This document shows positions 42,224-51,249 of a DNA stretch of 64,000 nucleotides, piece after piece. The notes under the pieces are model-generated. The model saw only the letters and a program-made list of their open reading frames with translations. It was not told the DNA's origin and searched no databases. Both the position numbers and the translations under genes were made by a program. Position 1 is the first letter of the stretch; each line of letters begins with the position of its first letter. This DNA comes from UBA5018 sp947463165 (GTDB taxonomy: Bacteria; Cyanobacteriota; Cyanobacteriia; PCC-6307; Cyanobiaceae), in contig CALRTY020000001.1 of NCBI GenBank assembly GCA_943371245.1, positions 372,001-436,000 on the forward strand, given 5' to 3'.

Positions 42224-42874
42224 ATGCAGGATTTCATCAACCGGCTACCGGAGTTGATCGGCTCGGCCGTAGACGCCAATCCCCTGATCGGCTATCTGGT
42301 GATCGGCCTGGTGATGCTGCTCGAAAATGTATTTCCACCGATCCCCTCTGAACTGGTGATGCCCCTGGGGGGCTTCTACGTGCAACAGGGAAAGTTAGAG
42401 CTGCTACCGGTGTTGCTGGCGGGCCTGATCGGCACCCTGCTGGGAGCCTGGTTCTGGTATGGGATTGGTCGGTTGATCAACGAAGAGCGACTAGAGCATT
42501 GGCTCTCTCGCCATGGCAGGTGGATCGGCATTCAGCCCGCCGATCTAGCCCGCAGCCGTCGCTGGTTTAAGCGCCATGGCTCTGCGGTGGTGTTCTGGGG
42601 CAGGCTGATTCCCGGTGTGCGCACGCTGGTGTCGGTGCCAGCTGGCATCGAATTGATGCCCCAACTGCCGTTCCTGGCCTGGACCACCGGCGGCAGTTTG
42701 CTCTGGATCCTGATCCTCACCCTGGCCGGCCAGGCCCTGGGGGAGGGCTACCAGCGGGTTGGCGAGTGGCTTGAGCCAATCAGCCAATTGATCAAGGTGC
42801 TGCTGGTGCTGGCAGCTATCACCTTTACGGCCTGGATCGGAGCCAGGCTGATCAGCCAGCGCCGTAAGCCCTGA
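42224..42874 (+). CDS. DedA-family membrane protein
   Basis: A 216-residue membrane protein: VFPPIPSELVMPLGGFYVQQG, GTLLGAWFWYGIGRL, and the conserved FWGRLIPGVRTLVSVPAG, with its two Arg residues, are characteristic of DedA proteins, now regarded as lipid scramblases or proton-dependent transporters. It lies 85 bp after the P-type ATPase gene on the same strand, and may be part of the same transcript. Confidence 0.9.
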   Translation: MQDFINRLPELIGSAVDANPLIGYLVIGLVMLLENVFPPIPSELVMPLGGFYVQQGKLELLPVLLAGLIGTLLGAWFWYGIGRLINEERLEHWLSRHGRWIGIQPADLARSRRWFKRHGSAVVFWGRLIPGVRTLVSVPAGIELMPQLPFLAWTTGGSLLWILILTLAGQALGEGYQRVGEWLEPISQLIKVLLVLAAITFTAWIGARLISQRRKP

Positions 42875-42947
42875 AGCCCGCCCCTGAAGCTGGCCTGGCC
42901 TGATCCAGGTTGCTTATCTCGCACCACTTCTTTTGAAAACCTTGCCC

Positions 42948-44213
42948 ATGGGCTGGCATCGGCACCTCTGGCACCCCACCACCCAGGTGGCTACGGCACC
43001 GGAGCCGCTGCGGGTGGTGTCGGCCCGCGGATCACTGCTGCAGTTGGATGACGGCCGCCAGCTGATCGATGCGATCAGCAGCTGGTGGGTGACCCTGCAT
43101 GGCCATGGGGAGCCCTCGATTGCCGCCGCCATCGCCGCCCAGGCGCAGCAACTGGAGCAGGTGATTTTTGCCAATTTCAGCCATCCGCCCGCCGAACAAT
43201 TGGCGGAGAAGTTGGCCTCATTAACTGGTCTCGATCGGCTGTTCTTCTCAGATAACGGCTCCACCGCCGTGGAGGTGGCCCTCAAAATTGCCTGGCAATG
43301 GTGGCGTAATCGGGGCGAACCACGCCAGCAATTAATTGCCTTTGAGGGTGCATATCACGGCGACACGGTGGGTGCGATGGCCCTCGGTGAGCGCTCTCTG
43401 TTCAACTCGGCCTATGAAGGCCTGATGTTCTCGGTGGCGCGGGCCCCCTGGCCGGCGAGTTGGTGGGGCGATGAAAGCGTTGAAGCCCGGGAATTGCAGG
43501 CCCTGGCTGTGCTGGATCGGTTGCTGGAGACGCCCACGGCCGCCGTCATTTTTGAGCCCCTGCTGCAGGGAGCATCGGGGATGAATTTGGTGCGTCCCCA
43601 ATTTCTACAGGCGGTGGAGCGGCGGGTGCGCGCCAGTGGTGCCCTGCTGATTGCCGATGAGGTAATGACCGGTTTTGGCCGCAGCGGCAGCCTGTTTGCC
43701 TGCCAGCGAGCCCAGATTCAGCCGGATTTAATGGCTCTTTCCAAGGGACTCACCGGTGGCTTCATGCCGATGGGCGTAACCATGGCCAGCGAGAGAATAT
43801 ACGAGGGGTTTATAGGTTTAGATCCTAAACTTACCTTCTTCCATGGCCATAGCTTTACGGCCAATCCCCTGGGCTGCGCCGCTGCCCTGGCCAGCCTGGA
43901 GCTATTGAGGCAACAGCCGCAATACTATAGCCAGTTTGAACAGCGCCATCGGCAACATCTAGAGCCGCTGAGGGACCATCCCCGCCTAGAAAAATTCCGA
44001 AATATAGGCAGCATTGCCGCCTTCGATCTGATCGTAGACCAACCCGGTTACCTCCAGAGCCTGGGCCGGCAGCTGCAACGCCAGTGCCTAGCCAAAGGTG
44101 TTTATCTGCGGCCCCTGGGCCATGTCGTCTACCTGCTGCCTCCCCTGGGAATCAGCGAAGCCCAATTGGAGCAGTGCTATAGCGCCATCATTCAATCCTT
44201 GGCTGAGATTTGA
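42948..44213 (+). CDS. bioA: Adenosylmethionine-8-amino-7-oxononanoate aminotransferase
   Basis: A PLP enzyme of about 421 residues of biotin synthesis that transfers the amino group from S-adenosylmethionine to KAPA. DAISSWWVTLHGH has the substrate-binding Trp pair of BioA. FSDNGSTAVEVALKIAWQ, FEGAYHGDTVGAMALG, ADEVMTGFGRSGSLFA and the PLP lysine in MALSKGLTGGFMPMG are all present. I chose the ATG at 42948 (Met-Gly-Trp) over a TTG at 42933. It stands apart from other bio genes. Confidence 0.93.
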   Translation: MGWHRHLWHPTTQVATAPEPLRVVSARGSLLQLDDGRQLIDAISSWWVTLHGHGEPSIAAAIAAQAQQLEQVIFANFSHPPAEQLAEKLASLTGLDRLFFSDNGSTAVEVALKIAWQWWRNRGEPRQQLIAFEGAYHGDTVGAMALGERSLFNSAYEGLMFSVARAPWPASWWGDESVEARELQALAVLDRLLETPTAAVIFEPLLQGASGMNLVRPQFLQAVERRVRASGALLIADEVMTGFGRSGSLFACQRAQIQPDLMALSKGLTGGFMPMGVTMASERIYEGFIGLDPKLTFFHGHSFTANPLGCAAALASLELLRQQPQYYSQFEQRHRQHLEPLRDHPRLEKFRNIGSIAAFDLIVDQPGYLQSLGRQLQRQCLAKGVYLRPLGHVVYLLPPLGISEAQLEQCYSAIIQSLAEI

Positions 44214-45446
44214 GCAGTGCTGCCATGACTGGGGCATAATCGCCAACCACAACCGCCAACCATTACCAGACGCCATGACCTGCCGCTTTGACCTGCCGCT
44301 TTGGCCCGCCGCCAAGGGAGGGAAAAGCAAGGCCATCACAAAATATCATCTGAGCTTATCGCCTGAATTTACGATTGTTTACCAGCCAAGCCCCCCCAAC
44401 CCAGCAAAAAGGTCCTTAAGGTTTGCCAAGCCAAAATTCCTGAGGTTACCCAATGGCTACTGTCACCCATCCCTTGGCCACCGGCGCTTCCCAGTCTGAA
44501 AAATGCAGCAATTCCCCCCTGGCCGCTACTTTTTTATTGCCCCTGGCAAAAGCATGACCCATGCTAATTGCCTGGCCCCTGTAACACAACCCACATCCAG
44601 CCAGGCCAATTGCAGCAACAACCTCATAACGAGCCAATTTCATTAAGAGGCACGAGGAAAAGACTCACTCAAGACTCTAACCAATTTAGAAAACAACGAA
44701 TCTCCAGCCTTACAATTGCACCAAACATCGCAGTCGATGCGATGGTTACTATCCAAAACAAGCCTCTCGATTCTACATCAATTTCTTAGCCTCTAAATTT
44801 TTTCACATTATTAAAGCTGCATCTCGATTCAGGCCTATCGCCTCCTCCCGCGGCTCGAGCTAATTGACCTCAAAAACGAATATACCATTTTCAGTCAATT
44901 TAAACAACAATAGAAAAGCAATCCGCTATTAATTGCTGGATAAACTCTGCAAAACCATAATTTAGCTAGCTTCACCCCGGAAATATTTGTTGAGCCGTGG
45001 ACCCAGAAGCAGCTCAAGAGTATTCAGGGATTGCCAAATAATAATTATATTCATTCTGTCCCTAACAGATGGGATACGAACGCGACTAATCACCTGCATT
45101 ATCATCCGAAAAAGACCATGCATTGCCTTTCCCTGGTTGGGCGTCCACCACCTCGATCCATTGGAGATCAAACAAACTGATCGAATGGATTTGCAAGTCT
45201 GGTGCCAGGCCGCACCCAACCCGGCCTGCCAGCCCCTAGCCTTTGCCAGTCACAAACACGACACGAACAGAGGAGCAACTATCGGATACAACGAGGCCAA
45301 AAATGACCAACCCTAAGGTCATTTGATTTTTCACTAGCCATTTGCCAATAGATAAAGTCATCCATGACGATCTGATAGATCGCCATTGCTTGACTATGTC
45401 TTGACCTGCGTTCAATCTTCCGCCTTCCCTTGCACTATCCATTGCA
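44214..45446. other. 1.2-kb gene-free, AT-richer region upstream of the cmp operon
   Basis: Several short open frames exist on both strands, but none has a recognisable domain, a good start or GC-rich codon usage. Composition drops in GC from about 44.6 kb onwards. Features seen: two GACCTGCCGCTTTG units at 44276-44303, and a TTA-N9-TAA element at 44929-44943 that is near but not equal to the CmpR site. The cmpA promoter and its regulator sites must lie near the right end. No NtcA box (GTA-N8-TAC) was found. Confidence 0.6.
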
Positions 45447-46781
45447 ATGACATCTCGACGACGAATATTTGTTCTGATCACCGGGGCGCTTTCTAGCGCT
45501 ATTGTCCTGGCTGGCTGCTTGGGCAATCCCCCCAGCAGCAGTGGCTATCGCGGTAAGTCCATACCGCTAAATACCGCCGCAAGTGCTTTACTAGAAACCG
45601 ACACAATCAAGCTCGGATTTATTCCGATTCTCGAAGCAGCTCCCCTGGTGGTAGGTGTTGAGAAGGGTTTCTTTGCCAAGCACGGCTTGAAAGTGGAGTT
45701 GGCAAAACAGGCCAGCTGGCCAGCTGCCCGCGATAACCTGGTGCTGGGGTCAACCGGGGGCGGCATTGATGGTGGCCAATGGCAACTGCCAATGCCCCAA
45801 ATGATCAGCGAAGGCGTGATCACCGACGGCAAAAAGGTGCCAATGGTGATTCTGGCCATGCTAATGAGCCAGGGTAACGGCATTGCCGCTGCCAATAGCG
45901 TAAAAGATGCAAACCTGAGCTACGACTTAAAGGGTAAATCTGAATACTTTGCCAACTTTCAAAAGCAGCAAGGCCGTAAATTTAGATCAGCATATACATT
46001 TCCCAATGCCAACCAGGATATCTGGATTCGCTGGTGGTATGCCGCTGGTGGTATCGATCCAGATAAAAGTATCGAGCTGTTGACCGTACCGGCCACCGAA
46101 ACCCTACAGGGCATGCGCAACGGCACCATGGAGACCTTCTCCACTGGTGACCCCTGGCCATCACGGATTGGTAGGGATGACATTGGCTATTTGGCGGCCC
46201 TCACTGCCCAGATTTGGCCAGTACATCCCGAGGAATTTCTGGCACTGCGCTCCGACTGGGTAAAAAGCCATCCCAAAGCATCTGTCGCTCTGCTAAAGGG
46301 ACTCATCGAAACCCAGAGGTGGATGGATAAAACTGAGAATCGCCCCCAGGTGGCCAAGATTCTTAGCTCGCGTAAATGGTACAACGTACCAGCCCAAGTT
46401 CTCGAAGAATCTCTCACTGGTCAATATAAGCTGGGGGCCGAAGGCAAAACTAAGGCAAATCCAAAACTTAGGCCGCTCTACTGGGCCAGCGACCGGGGGG
46501 TGATTTCATACCCATATAAGAGCCTTACCAACTGGTTCCTTTTAGAAGCGATCCGCTGGAAGTTCTTCCCAGGCAAACTGGATACAATCGACCAAGCAAA
46601 TCAAATTAACGAGCGCACCGTTCGAGACGACCTATGGCGCGAGGCGGCTAAACAAGTGGGCGTGCCAGCAAAGGACATCCCCACTGGCTCCAGCCGTGGC
46701 AAAGAAGTCTTTTTCGACGGTACTGTCTATGACCCCGCCGATCCCGCAGGCTATCTCAATAGCCTGAAGATCAAACGCTAG
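45447..46781 (+). CDS. cmpA: Bicarbonate-binding lipoprotein of the CmpABCD transporter
   Basis: A 444-residue binding protein with a lipoprotein signal peptide (Arg-rich start, hydrophobic core, lipobox Leu-Ala-Gly-Cys24). The mature part is a NrtA/CmpA domain: KLGFIPILEAAPLVVGVEKG, ASWPAARDNLVLGSTGGGIDGGQ and GTMETFSTGDPWPSR. HPEEFLALRSDW has Glu263 where nitrate-binding NrtA, as I recall, has a Lys; this and the downstream CO2-uptake genes favour bicarbonate over nitrate. It captures bicarbonate in the periplasm for the permease CmpB. In Synechocystis the operon is induced by carbon limitation through CmpR. Confidence 0.88.
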   Translation: MTSRRRIFVLITGALSSAIVLAGCLGNPPSSSGYRGKSIPLNTAASALLETDTIKLGFIPILEAAPLVVGVEKGFFAKHGLKVELAKQASWPAARDNLVLGSTGGGIDGGQWQLPMPQMISEGVITDGKKVPMVILAMLMSQGNGIAAANSVKDANLSYDLKGKSEYFANFQKQQGRKFRSAYTFPNANQDIWIRWWYAAGGIDPDKSIELLTVPATETLQGMRNGTMETFSTGDPWPSRIGRDDIGYLAALTAQIWPVHPEEFLALRSDWVKSHPKASVALLKGLIETQRWMDKTENRPQVAKILSSRKWYNVPAQVLEESLTGQYKLGAEGKTKANPKLRPLYWASDRGVISYPYKSLTNWFLLEAIRWKFFPGKLDTIDQANQINERTVRDDLWREAAKQVGVPAKDIPTGSSRGKEVFFDGTVYDPADPAGYLNSLKIKR

Positions 46782-46828
46782 GCATTCAATGGTTATTCAG
46801 ACTAAGCATTAAATTACTGCTTAGCTCC

Positions 46829-46866
46829 CTCAACTGCCTCAACGCCCTCAACTCTCTCAACTCCCT
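46829..46866. repeat. Short CTCAAC tandem repeat between cmpA and cmpB
   Basis: Four imperfect 9-bp units (CTCAACTGC, CTCAACGCC, CTCAACTCT, CTCAACTCC) in the cmpA-cmpB spacer. It may affect the relative expression of binding protein and permease (inference). Confidence 0.65.
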
Positions 46867-46948
46867 GGACAGCCTGCTACCGCCTCTGGCCATTATGGCC
46901 TGAAGCAGTGGTACTTGATTACAAAACCCCTTAGCCAATTTATCTTCA

Positions 46949-47782
46949 ATGACTACTCTCTCCTCAAATCCATCCGCTGCAAAATCGAATCCAATGGGCT
47001 GGTGGAAGCGAAATCGCAAGTCGATCTTGCCACCGATTCTCGGCATTGGTGGCTTCCTGATCTTTTGGCAGCTCTCCGCTAGCCTTGGCTTCACCAGACT
47101 GCCAGGCCCCTTAAGTTTATTTACGGAAGAGCGAACCAGAGAATTACTACTCTATCCTTTTTATGATCGCGGCGGCCTAGACAAGGGACTATTCTGGCAG
47201 ACCATAGCCAGCCTTGGCAGGGTGGCCCAAGGTTATTCTCTAGCCGCCATTGTTGGCATCAGCGTGGGCATAGCCATTGGTCTAAACCAGGCGCTCAATC
47301 GGGCATTTGATCCCCTATTTCAGTTCCTACGCATGGTGGCGCCCCTAGCCTGGGTACCAATTGCCCTGGTGATATTTCAAAAAAACCAGCCAGCTGCCAT
47401 CTTTGTGATCTTCATCACCTCTGTATGGCCGATCCTGATTAACACAGCCGAAGGCGTACGTCAAATTCCCCAGGACTATCGGAACGTGGCCCTGGTTCTA
47501 AACATGTCAAAGCGACGTTTCTTCACCAAAATTCTAATTCCCTCCGCTCTGCCGTACATCTTTACTGGCCTTCGTATTTCCATTGGCTTGTCCTGGCTAG
47601 CCATTATCGCAGCAGAAATTGTAATGAGTGGCATTGTGGGCATTGGCTTCTTTATCTGGGATGCCTACCAGCAAAATTATGTGAGCGATATTCTGCTGGC
47701 GGTTGTCTGGATTGGTGGTGTTGGACTGCTGCTGGATCGCCTTATGGCAGCCCTGCAGAAATTTATTTCGCCAGTTAAGTAG
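46949..47782 (+). CDS. cmpB: Bicarbonate ABC transporter permease
   Basis: A 277-residue NrtB/CmpB-type permease with about six transmembrane segments. The EAA loop is EGVRQIPQDYRNVALVLNMS, followed by KRRFFTKILIPSALPYIFTG. It forms a homodimeric channel for substrate delivered by CmpA. The 167-bp gap after cmpA holds tandem CTCAACTCC-like 9-bp units (46829-46866). A 53-codon gene begins 11 bp after its stop. Confidence 0.9.
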   Translation: MTTLSSNPSAAKSNPMGWWKRNRKSILPPILGIGGFLIFWQLSASLGFTRLPGPLSLFTEERTRELLLYPFYDRGGLDKGLFWQTIASLGRVAQGYSLAAIVGISVGIAIGLNQALNRAFDPLFQFLRMVAPLAWVPIALVIFQKNQPAAIFVIFITSVWPILINTAEGVRQIPQDYRNVALVLNMSKRRFFTKILIPSALPYIFTGLRISIGLSWLAIIAAEIVMSGIVGIGFFIWDAYQQNYVSDILLAVVWIGGVGLLLDRLMAALQKFISPVK

Positions 47783-47793
47783 GCGTGAGGTCC

Positions 47794-47955
47794 ATGAATC
47801 TAATCGAGCAGCTGCGCTCATTACCCTCCAGACTGGAGGCCATAGATCAGTCTCTGTTTCGCCGCGAAATAGTGATTCCCTTCCTAGTAGGAAGACTATT
47901 ACTGATGGCTGTCATGATTTACTTCTTTATCTTGGCAAGTCAGGCACTGCAATAA
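47794..47955 (+). CDS. 53-residue membrane protein inside the cmp operon
   Basis: A complete 54-codon frame between cmpB and cmpC. It begins with ATG at 47794, preceded by GTGAGG as a plausible ribosome-binding site 4-5 bp upstream, and stops at 47955. It has a charged amphipathic N-terminus (LRSLPSRLEAIDQSLFRRE) and one hydrophobic helix (FLVGRLLLMAVMIYFFILA), ending Ser-Gln-Ala-Leu-Gln. I recognise no family. In Synechocystis a porin gene occupies this cmpB-cmpC position (recalled), so this slot tolerates accessory transport proteins. It could be a small subunit or regulator of the transporter (inference). Confidence 0.65.
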   Translation: MNLIEQLRSLPSRLEAIDQSLFRREIVIPFLVGRLLLMAVMIYFFILASQALQ

Positions 47956-48051
47956 GAACAGGCCACAAGATCATCCATCCCACTACCGTGAATCCAAAGC
48001 AAGACAAGCACTGAGATTAGCAAATTCACCCAATCATGGAGAAAAAATCCA

Positions 48052-50040
48052 ATGACTAGCCTTGTTCAAGTTCAAGAAATTGAAAAGAATTTCCCCCTGA
48101 GCGGTGGGGGCAACTACCTGGCACTGCAGGGCATTGATCTGCAGATCCAAAAAGGGGAATTCATCTCCCTGATCGGCCATTCCGGTTGTGGTAAGAGCAC
48201 CCTGCTCAACATGATTGCCGGCCTGGATCTGCCTACCGCTGGCACGGTACTGCTCGATGGCGAAACGGTGCAGCGCCCCGGTCCAGACAAGATGGTGGTG
48301 TTTCAAAACTATTCCTTGCTGCCCTGGCTCACGGTGCGGCAGAACATCAGCCTGGCCGTAGATGAGGTGATGCCAACTATCTCCCGCCAGGAGAGAGAAG
48401 CGGTAATTGATGAGCACATCGCCATGGTGGGGCTCAGCCATGCGGTGGACAAACTGCCGCTGCAGCTATCCGGTGGCATGCGCCAGCGGGTGGCCATCGC
48501 CCGGGCCCTGGCGATCAAGCCCAAGCTGCTCTTACTTGATGAACCGTTCGGGGCCCTAGATGCCCTAACCAGGGGCAATCTGCAGGAGAAACTGATGCAG
48601 ATCTGCAATGAGCATCAACTCACCGCGGTGATGGTTACCCACGACGTAGACGAAGCTGTGTTGCTTTCCGACCGTATTGTGATGCTCACTAATGGGCCTG
48701 GATCGAAGATTGGTGACATTTTAACCGTGGACATTCCCCGGCCGCGCAAGCGATTGGAGGTGGTCCATCATCCCAGCTACTACAGCCTGCGATCGGAAAT
48801 CATCTACTTCCTTAATCGCCAGAAACGGGTGAAGCAATGGCAGGCCAAGCCCCACAAAACGTTGGCCCGTCATGGCCTGGAGAAAGTTAATCTAGATCTG
48901 GGCTTCATTCCACTAGCCGCCTGTGCCCCATTAGCGGTAGCCGAAGCCAAGGGATTTTTTAGCAAGCATGGCCTCGACGAGGTACAGCTGGTGCGTGAAA
49001 CTAGCTGGCGGGGGGTTACAGATGGCTTGGTGGATAGCACATTGGATGCGGCCTTAATGCCCTCTGGTATGCCCACCTGGATGACGGCGGGTGGCCATGG
49101 TGGTCCGCCCCTGCCGATCGTGACAGCGCTTACCTTGAGCCGCAACGGTAATGGAATCACCTTGGCTACGCGTATTGCCCAACAAGGGGTGAGCACGGTT
49201 GCTGAATATCGCGATTACCTGCTGAGAACTAATCGGGAAAGCCACCAGCTTGGGATTGTGCATCCAGCATCTATGCACAATCTGCTGTTGCGTTATTGGT
49301 TGGCATCGAATGGGATCGATCCAGATCACGACGTGCATCTGCAAACCCTGCCGCCAGCCCAGATGCTCGCCGACCTAAAGGATGGCTCAATCGATGGTTA
49401 CTGCGTGGGTGAACCATGGAATTGGCGGGCGGAACAGGAGGGCCACGGCTTCCCTATCGTTGGCGACCTGGATATCTGGTCGGGTCACCCCGGCAAGGTA
49501 CTGGGGGTGCGTGAGGATTGGGCATTGAGCTATCCCAATACCCACATCGCCTTAACTAAGGCATTGTTGGAAGCCTGCCGCTATTGCGCCGATCCTGCCC
49601 ACTGGAGTGAGTTGAGCGAGTTACTTAGCGACCGCCGCTATCTGGGCATGAAGCAGGAGCTGATTCGCTTCGGTAACGCAAGCGATGATAATAGCCAGGA
49701 GTCATCGCCCCACAGCCTATTTTTTGGCCCTGCGGTAAACAGACCAAGCCGCAGCGAACACCTTTGGATTCTCACCCAGCTGGCCCGCTGGAGTGAAATC
49801 CCCTTCCCGCGTAACTATGTGGAAATCCTGGAGCGTATCTGTGCGGTAAGTGTGTATAGCACTGCGGCTCGGGAGCTGGGCTTAGATGACGTCTCCTACC
49901 AGCGGGGTGGTATCGAACTGTTTGACGGAGTGGCCTTCAACGCAGACGACCCGATCTCCTATCTCAACCAACTTTCTATTCATAAGGATTTTTGCGTGGC
50001 CGAAATCCCACTTAAACCAGCAAGGGCAATGAAGGCATAA
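48052..50040 (+). CDS. cmpC: Bicarbonate ABC transporter ATPase fused to a binding-protein domain
   Basis: A 662-residue fusion. The N-terminal ATPase has Walker A GHSGCGKST, signature LSGGMRQRVAIARAL, Walker B LLLLDEPFGALD and the H-loop VTHDVDEAV. From about residue 280 it carries a CmpA-like solute-binding domain (LDLGFIPLAACAPLAVAEAKG, ETSWRGVTDGLVDSTLDAAL, GYCVGEPWNWRAEQEG), cytoplasmic and thought to sense substrate and regulate transport in NrtC/CmpC. The fusion is diagnostic of the nitrate/bicarbonate subfamily. The same HPE-type region reads HPGKVLGVREDW here. Confidence 0.93.
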   Translation: MTSLVQVQEIEKNFPLSGGGNYLALQGIDLQIQKGEFISLIGHSGCGKSTLLNMIAGLDLPTAGTVLLDGETVQRPGPDKMVVFQNYSLLPWLTVRQNISLAVDEVMPTISRQEREAVIDEHIAMVGLSHAVDKLPLQLSGGMRQRVAIARALAIKPKLLLLDEPFGALDALTRGNLQEKLMQICNEHQLTAVMVTHDVDEAVLLSDRIVMLTNGPGSKIGDILTVDIPRPRKRLEVVHHPSYYSLRSEIIYFLNRQKRVKQWQAKPHKTLARHGLEKVNLDLGFIPLAACAPLAVAEAKGFFSKHGLDEVQLVRETSWRGVTDGLVDSTLDAALMPSGMPTWMTAGGHGGPPLPIVTALTLSRNGNGITLATRIAQQGVSTVAEYRDYLLRTNRESHQLGIVHPASMHNLLLRYWLASNGIDPDHDVHLQTLPPAQMLADLKDGSIDGYCVGEPWNWRAEQEGHGFPIVGDLDIWSGHPGKVLGVREDWALSYPNTHIALTKALLEACRYCADPAHWSELSELLSDRRYLGMKQELIRFGNASDDNSQESSPHSLFFGPAVNRPSRSEHLWILTQLARWSEIPFPRNYVEILERICAVSVYSTAARELGLDDVSYQRGGIELFDGVAFNADDPISYLNQLSIHKDFCVAEIPLKPARAMKA

Positions 50041-50043
50041 CCA

Positions 50044-50067
50044 CACGCCGAGTGCCATGGCGGCGTG
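50044..50067 (+). promoter_or_regulatory. Hairpin between cmpC and cmpD
   Basis: A perfect 7-bp stem CACGCCG/CGGCGTG with a 10-nt loop, 3 bp after the cmpC stop. It has no T-run and is perhaps an mRNA-processing or stability element that sets cmpC versus cmpD levels (inference). Confidence 0.5.
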
Positions 50068-50147
50068 AGAATTTATTTGATCATCGCTCAGGTCTTCCAG
50101 AGTCTCATTGGTAGCCTACCGTTTTTTAATTACCCTTCATTCCCATC

Positions 50148-50990
50148 ATGACACTTGCTTCCAACAAAGGTACTGGAGTTCTTAGCTCACAGACCACCAT
50201 CACACCACTTTTTTTGCACTTTAAAAACCTTAACAAGGTATACCCCACCCCCAATGGGCCCTATTCGGTGCTCGAAAATGTGAATTTGGAGGTTAATTCA
50301 GGCGAATTCATCTGTGTGATTGGCCATTCTGGCTGTGGCAAATCAACCCTGCTGAATATGGTGTCTGGCTTTGCTAAGCCCTCCAGCGGCGAGGTTTTGC
50401 TGCATGGCGTGCCAATCAAAAAGCCTGGACCAGACCGGATGGTGGTATTCCAGGGCTATGCGCTCTTACCATGGATGACGGCCTACGAAAACGTAGCCCT
50501 GGCGATTGACTCGGTAAAGCCCAATCTATCCCAGCAACAAAGAAGAGATATTGCCATGGAGCATTTAGAAATGGTAGGTCTCACGGCGGCAGCAAACAAG
50601 TGCATAACTCAAATATCCGGAGGCATGAAGCAACGGGTGGCAATTGCCAGAGCCCTGGCAATTAGACCAGAAGTGCTAATCCTTGACGAGCCATTTGGAG
50701 CTCTTGATGCAATCACCAAGGAAGAGCTTCAAGAAGAGCTACTGAAAATCTGGAACACTCAAAAGTGCACGGTACTAATGATTACCCACGACATTGACGA
50801 GGCTTTATTTCTAGCCGATCGGCTGGTGATGATGACCAATGGTCCGGCAGCTGGTATTGGCGAAGTGATGGCGATTGACTTTCCAAGGCCACGAAACCGG
50901 GAGGATATCATGGAGGATCCTCGCTACTACGAGCTGCGCAATCGAGCCCTGGATTTTCTTTACAATCGCTTTGCTCACGACGATACCTGA
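50148..50990 (+). CDS. cmpD: Bicarbonate ABC transporter ATPase
   Basis: A 280-residue ATPase with Walker A GHSGCGKST, signature ISGGMKQRVAIARAL, Walker B VLILDEPFGALDA and H-loop ITHDIDEAL. It pairs with CmpC to make the asymmetric ATPase dimer under CmpB. NrtD/CmpD-type sequence features include GPYSVLENVNLEVNSGEF near the start. It ends at a large hairpin that separates the cmp genes from the NDH-1 genes. Confidence 0.92.
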   Translation: MTLASNKGTGVLSSQTTITPLFLHFKNLNKVYPTPNGPYSVLENVNLEVNSGEFICVIGHSGCGKSTLLNMVSGFAKPSSGEVLLHGVPIKKPGPDRMVVFQGYALLPWMTAYENVALAIDSVKPNLSQQQRRDIAMEHLEMVGLTAAANKCITQISGGMKQRVAIARALAIRPEVLILDEPFGALDAITKEELQEELLKIWNTQKCTVLMITHDIDEALFLADRLVMMTNGPAAGIGEVMAIDFPRPRNREDIMEDPRYYELRNRALDFLYNRFAHDDT

Positions 50991-50996
50991 GCTGAT

Positions 50997-51032
50997 GGCC
51001 AGCCGCAAAAGCTTTACGGCCTGCGGCTGGCC
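50997..51032 (+). terminator. Strong hairpin at the cmpD 3' end, possible partial terminator
   Basis: A perfect 11-bp stem GGCCAGCCGCA/TGCGGCTGGCC with a 14-nt loop, 6 bp after the cmpD stop. It has no T-run, so read-through into ndhF3 is possible. It marks the boundary between the bicarbonate and CO2 arms. Confidence 0.55.
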
Positions 51033-51064
51033 CATGCACTCGCCGCGACGAAGCTCGCCCCTGG

Positions 51065-51079
51065 TCAATGGGTATCAAT
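51065..51079. promoter_or_regulatory. NdhR/CcmR-like half-sites upstream of ndhF3
   Basis: TCAATG and ATCAAT occur in the right order and orientation, 170 bp before the ndhF3 start, but with a 3-bp spacer. The Synechocystis CcmR site as I recall it has a 10-bp spacer. Such a dyad is suggestive only. Confidence 0.25.
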
Positions 51080-51249
51080 ACTTAGAAGCAGGCACGAAAA
51101 TATGACAGCCACTAGGTTTTTGGTCAGCCCAGGGGCTGGATAGATCACATTTGCTTTTCACTCCCATAGGAACCATCACTGTCAGTGACACCCAACTCCC
51201 CTGGACAATCCCTAGGCTTCTTCGATCGTGACCCCTTCGTCTTGATGTG

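Noticed and set aside
44929..44943. TTA-N9-TAA as a CmpR operator
   Set aside because: The site I recall is TTA-N7/8-TAA; spacing is off and it lies 500 bp from cmpA.
44987..45316. Plus-strand frame of 109 codons in the cmp upstream gap
   Set aside because: No domain, odd composition, and a comparable frame on the opposite strand; looks like chance in AT-richer DNA.
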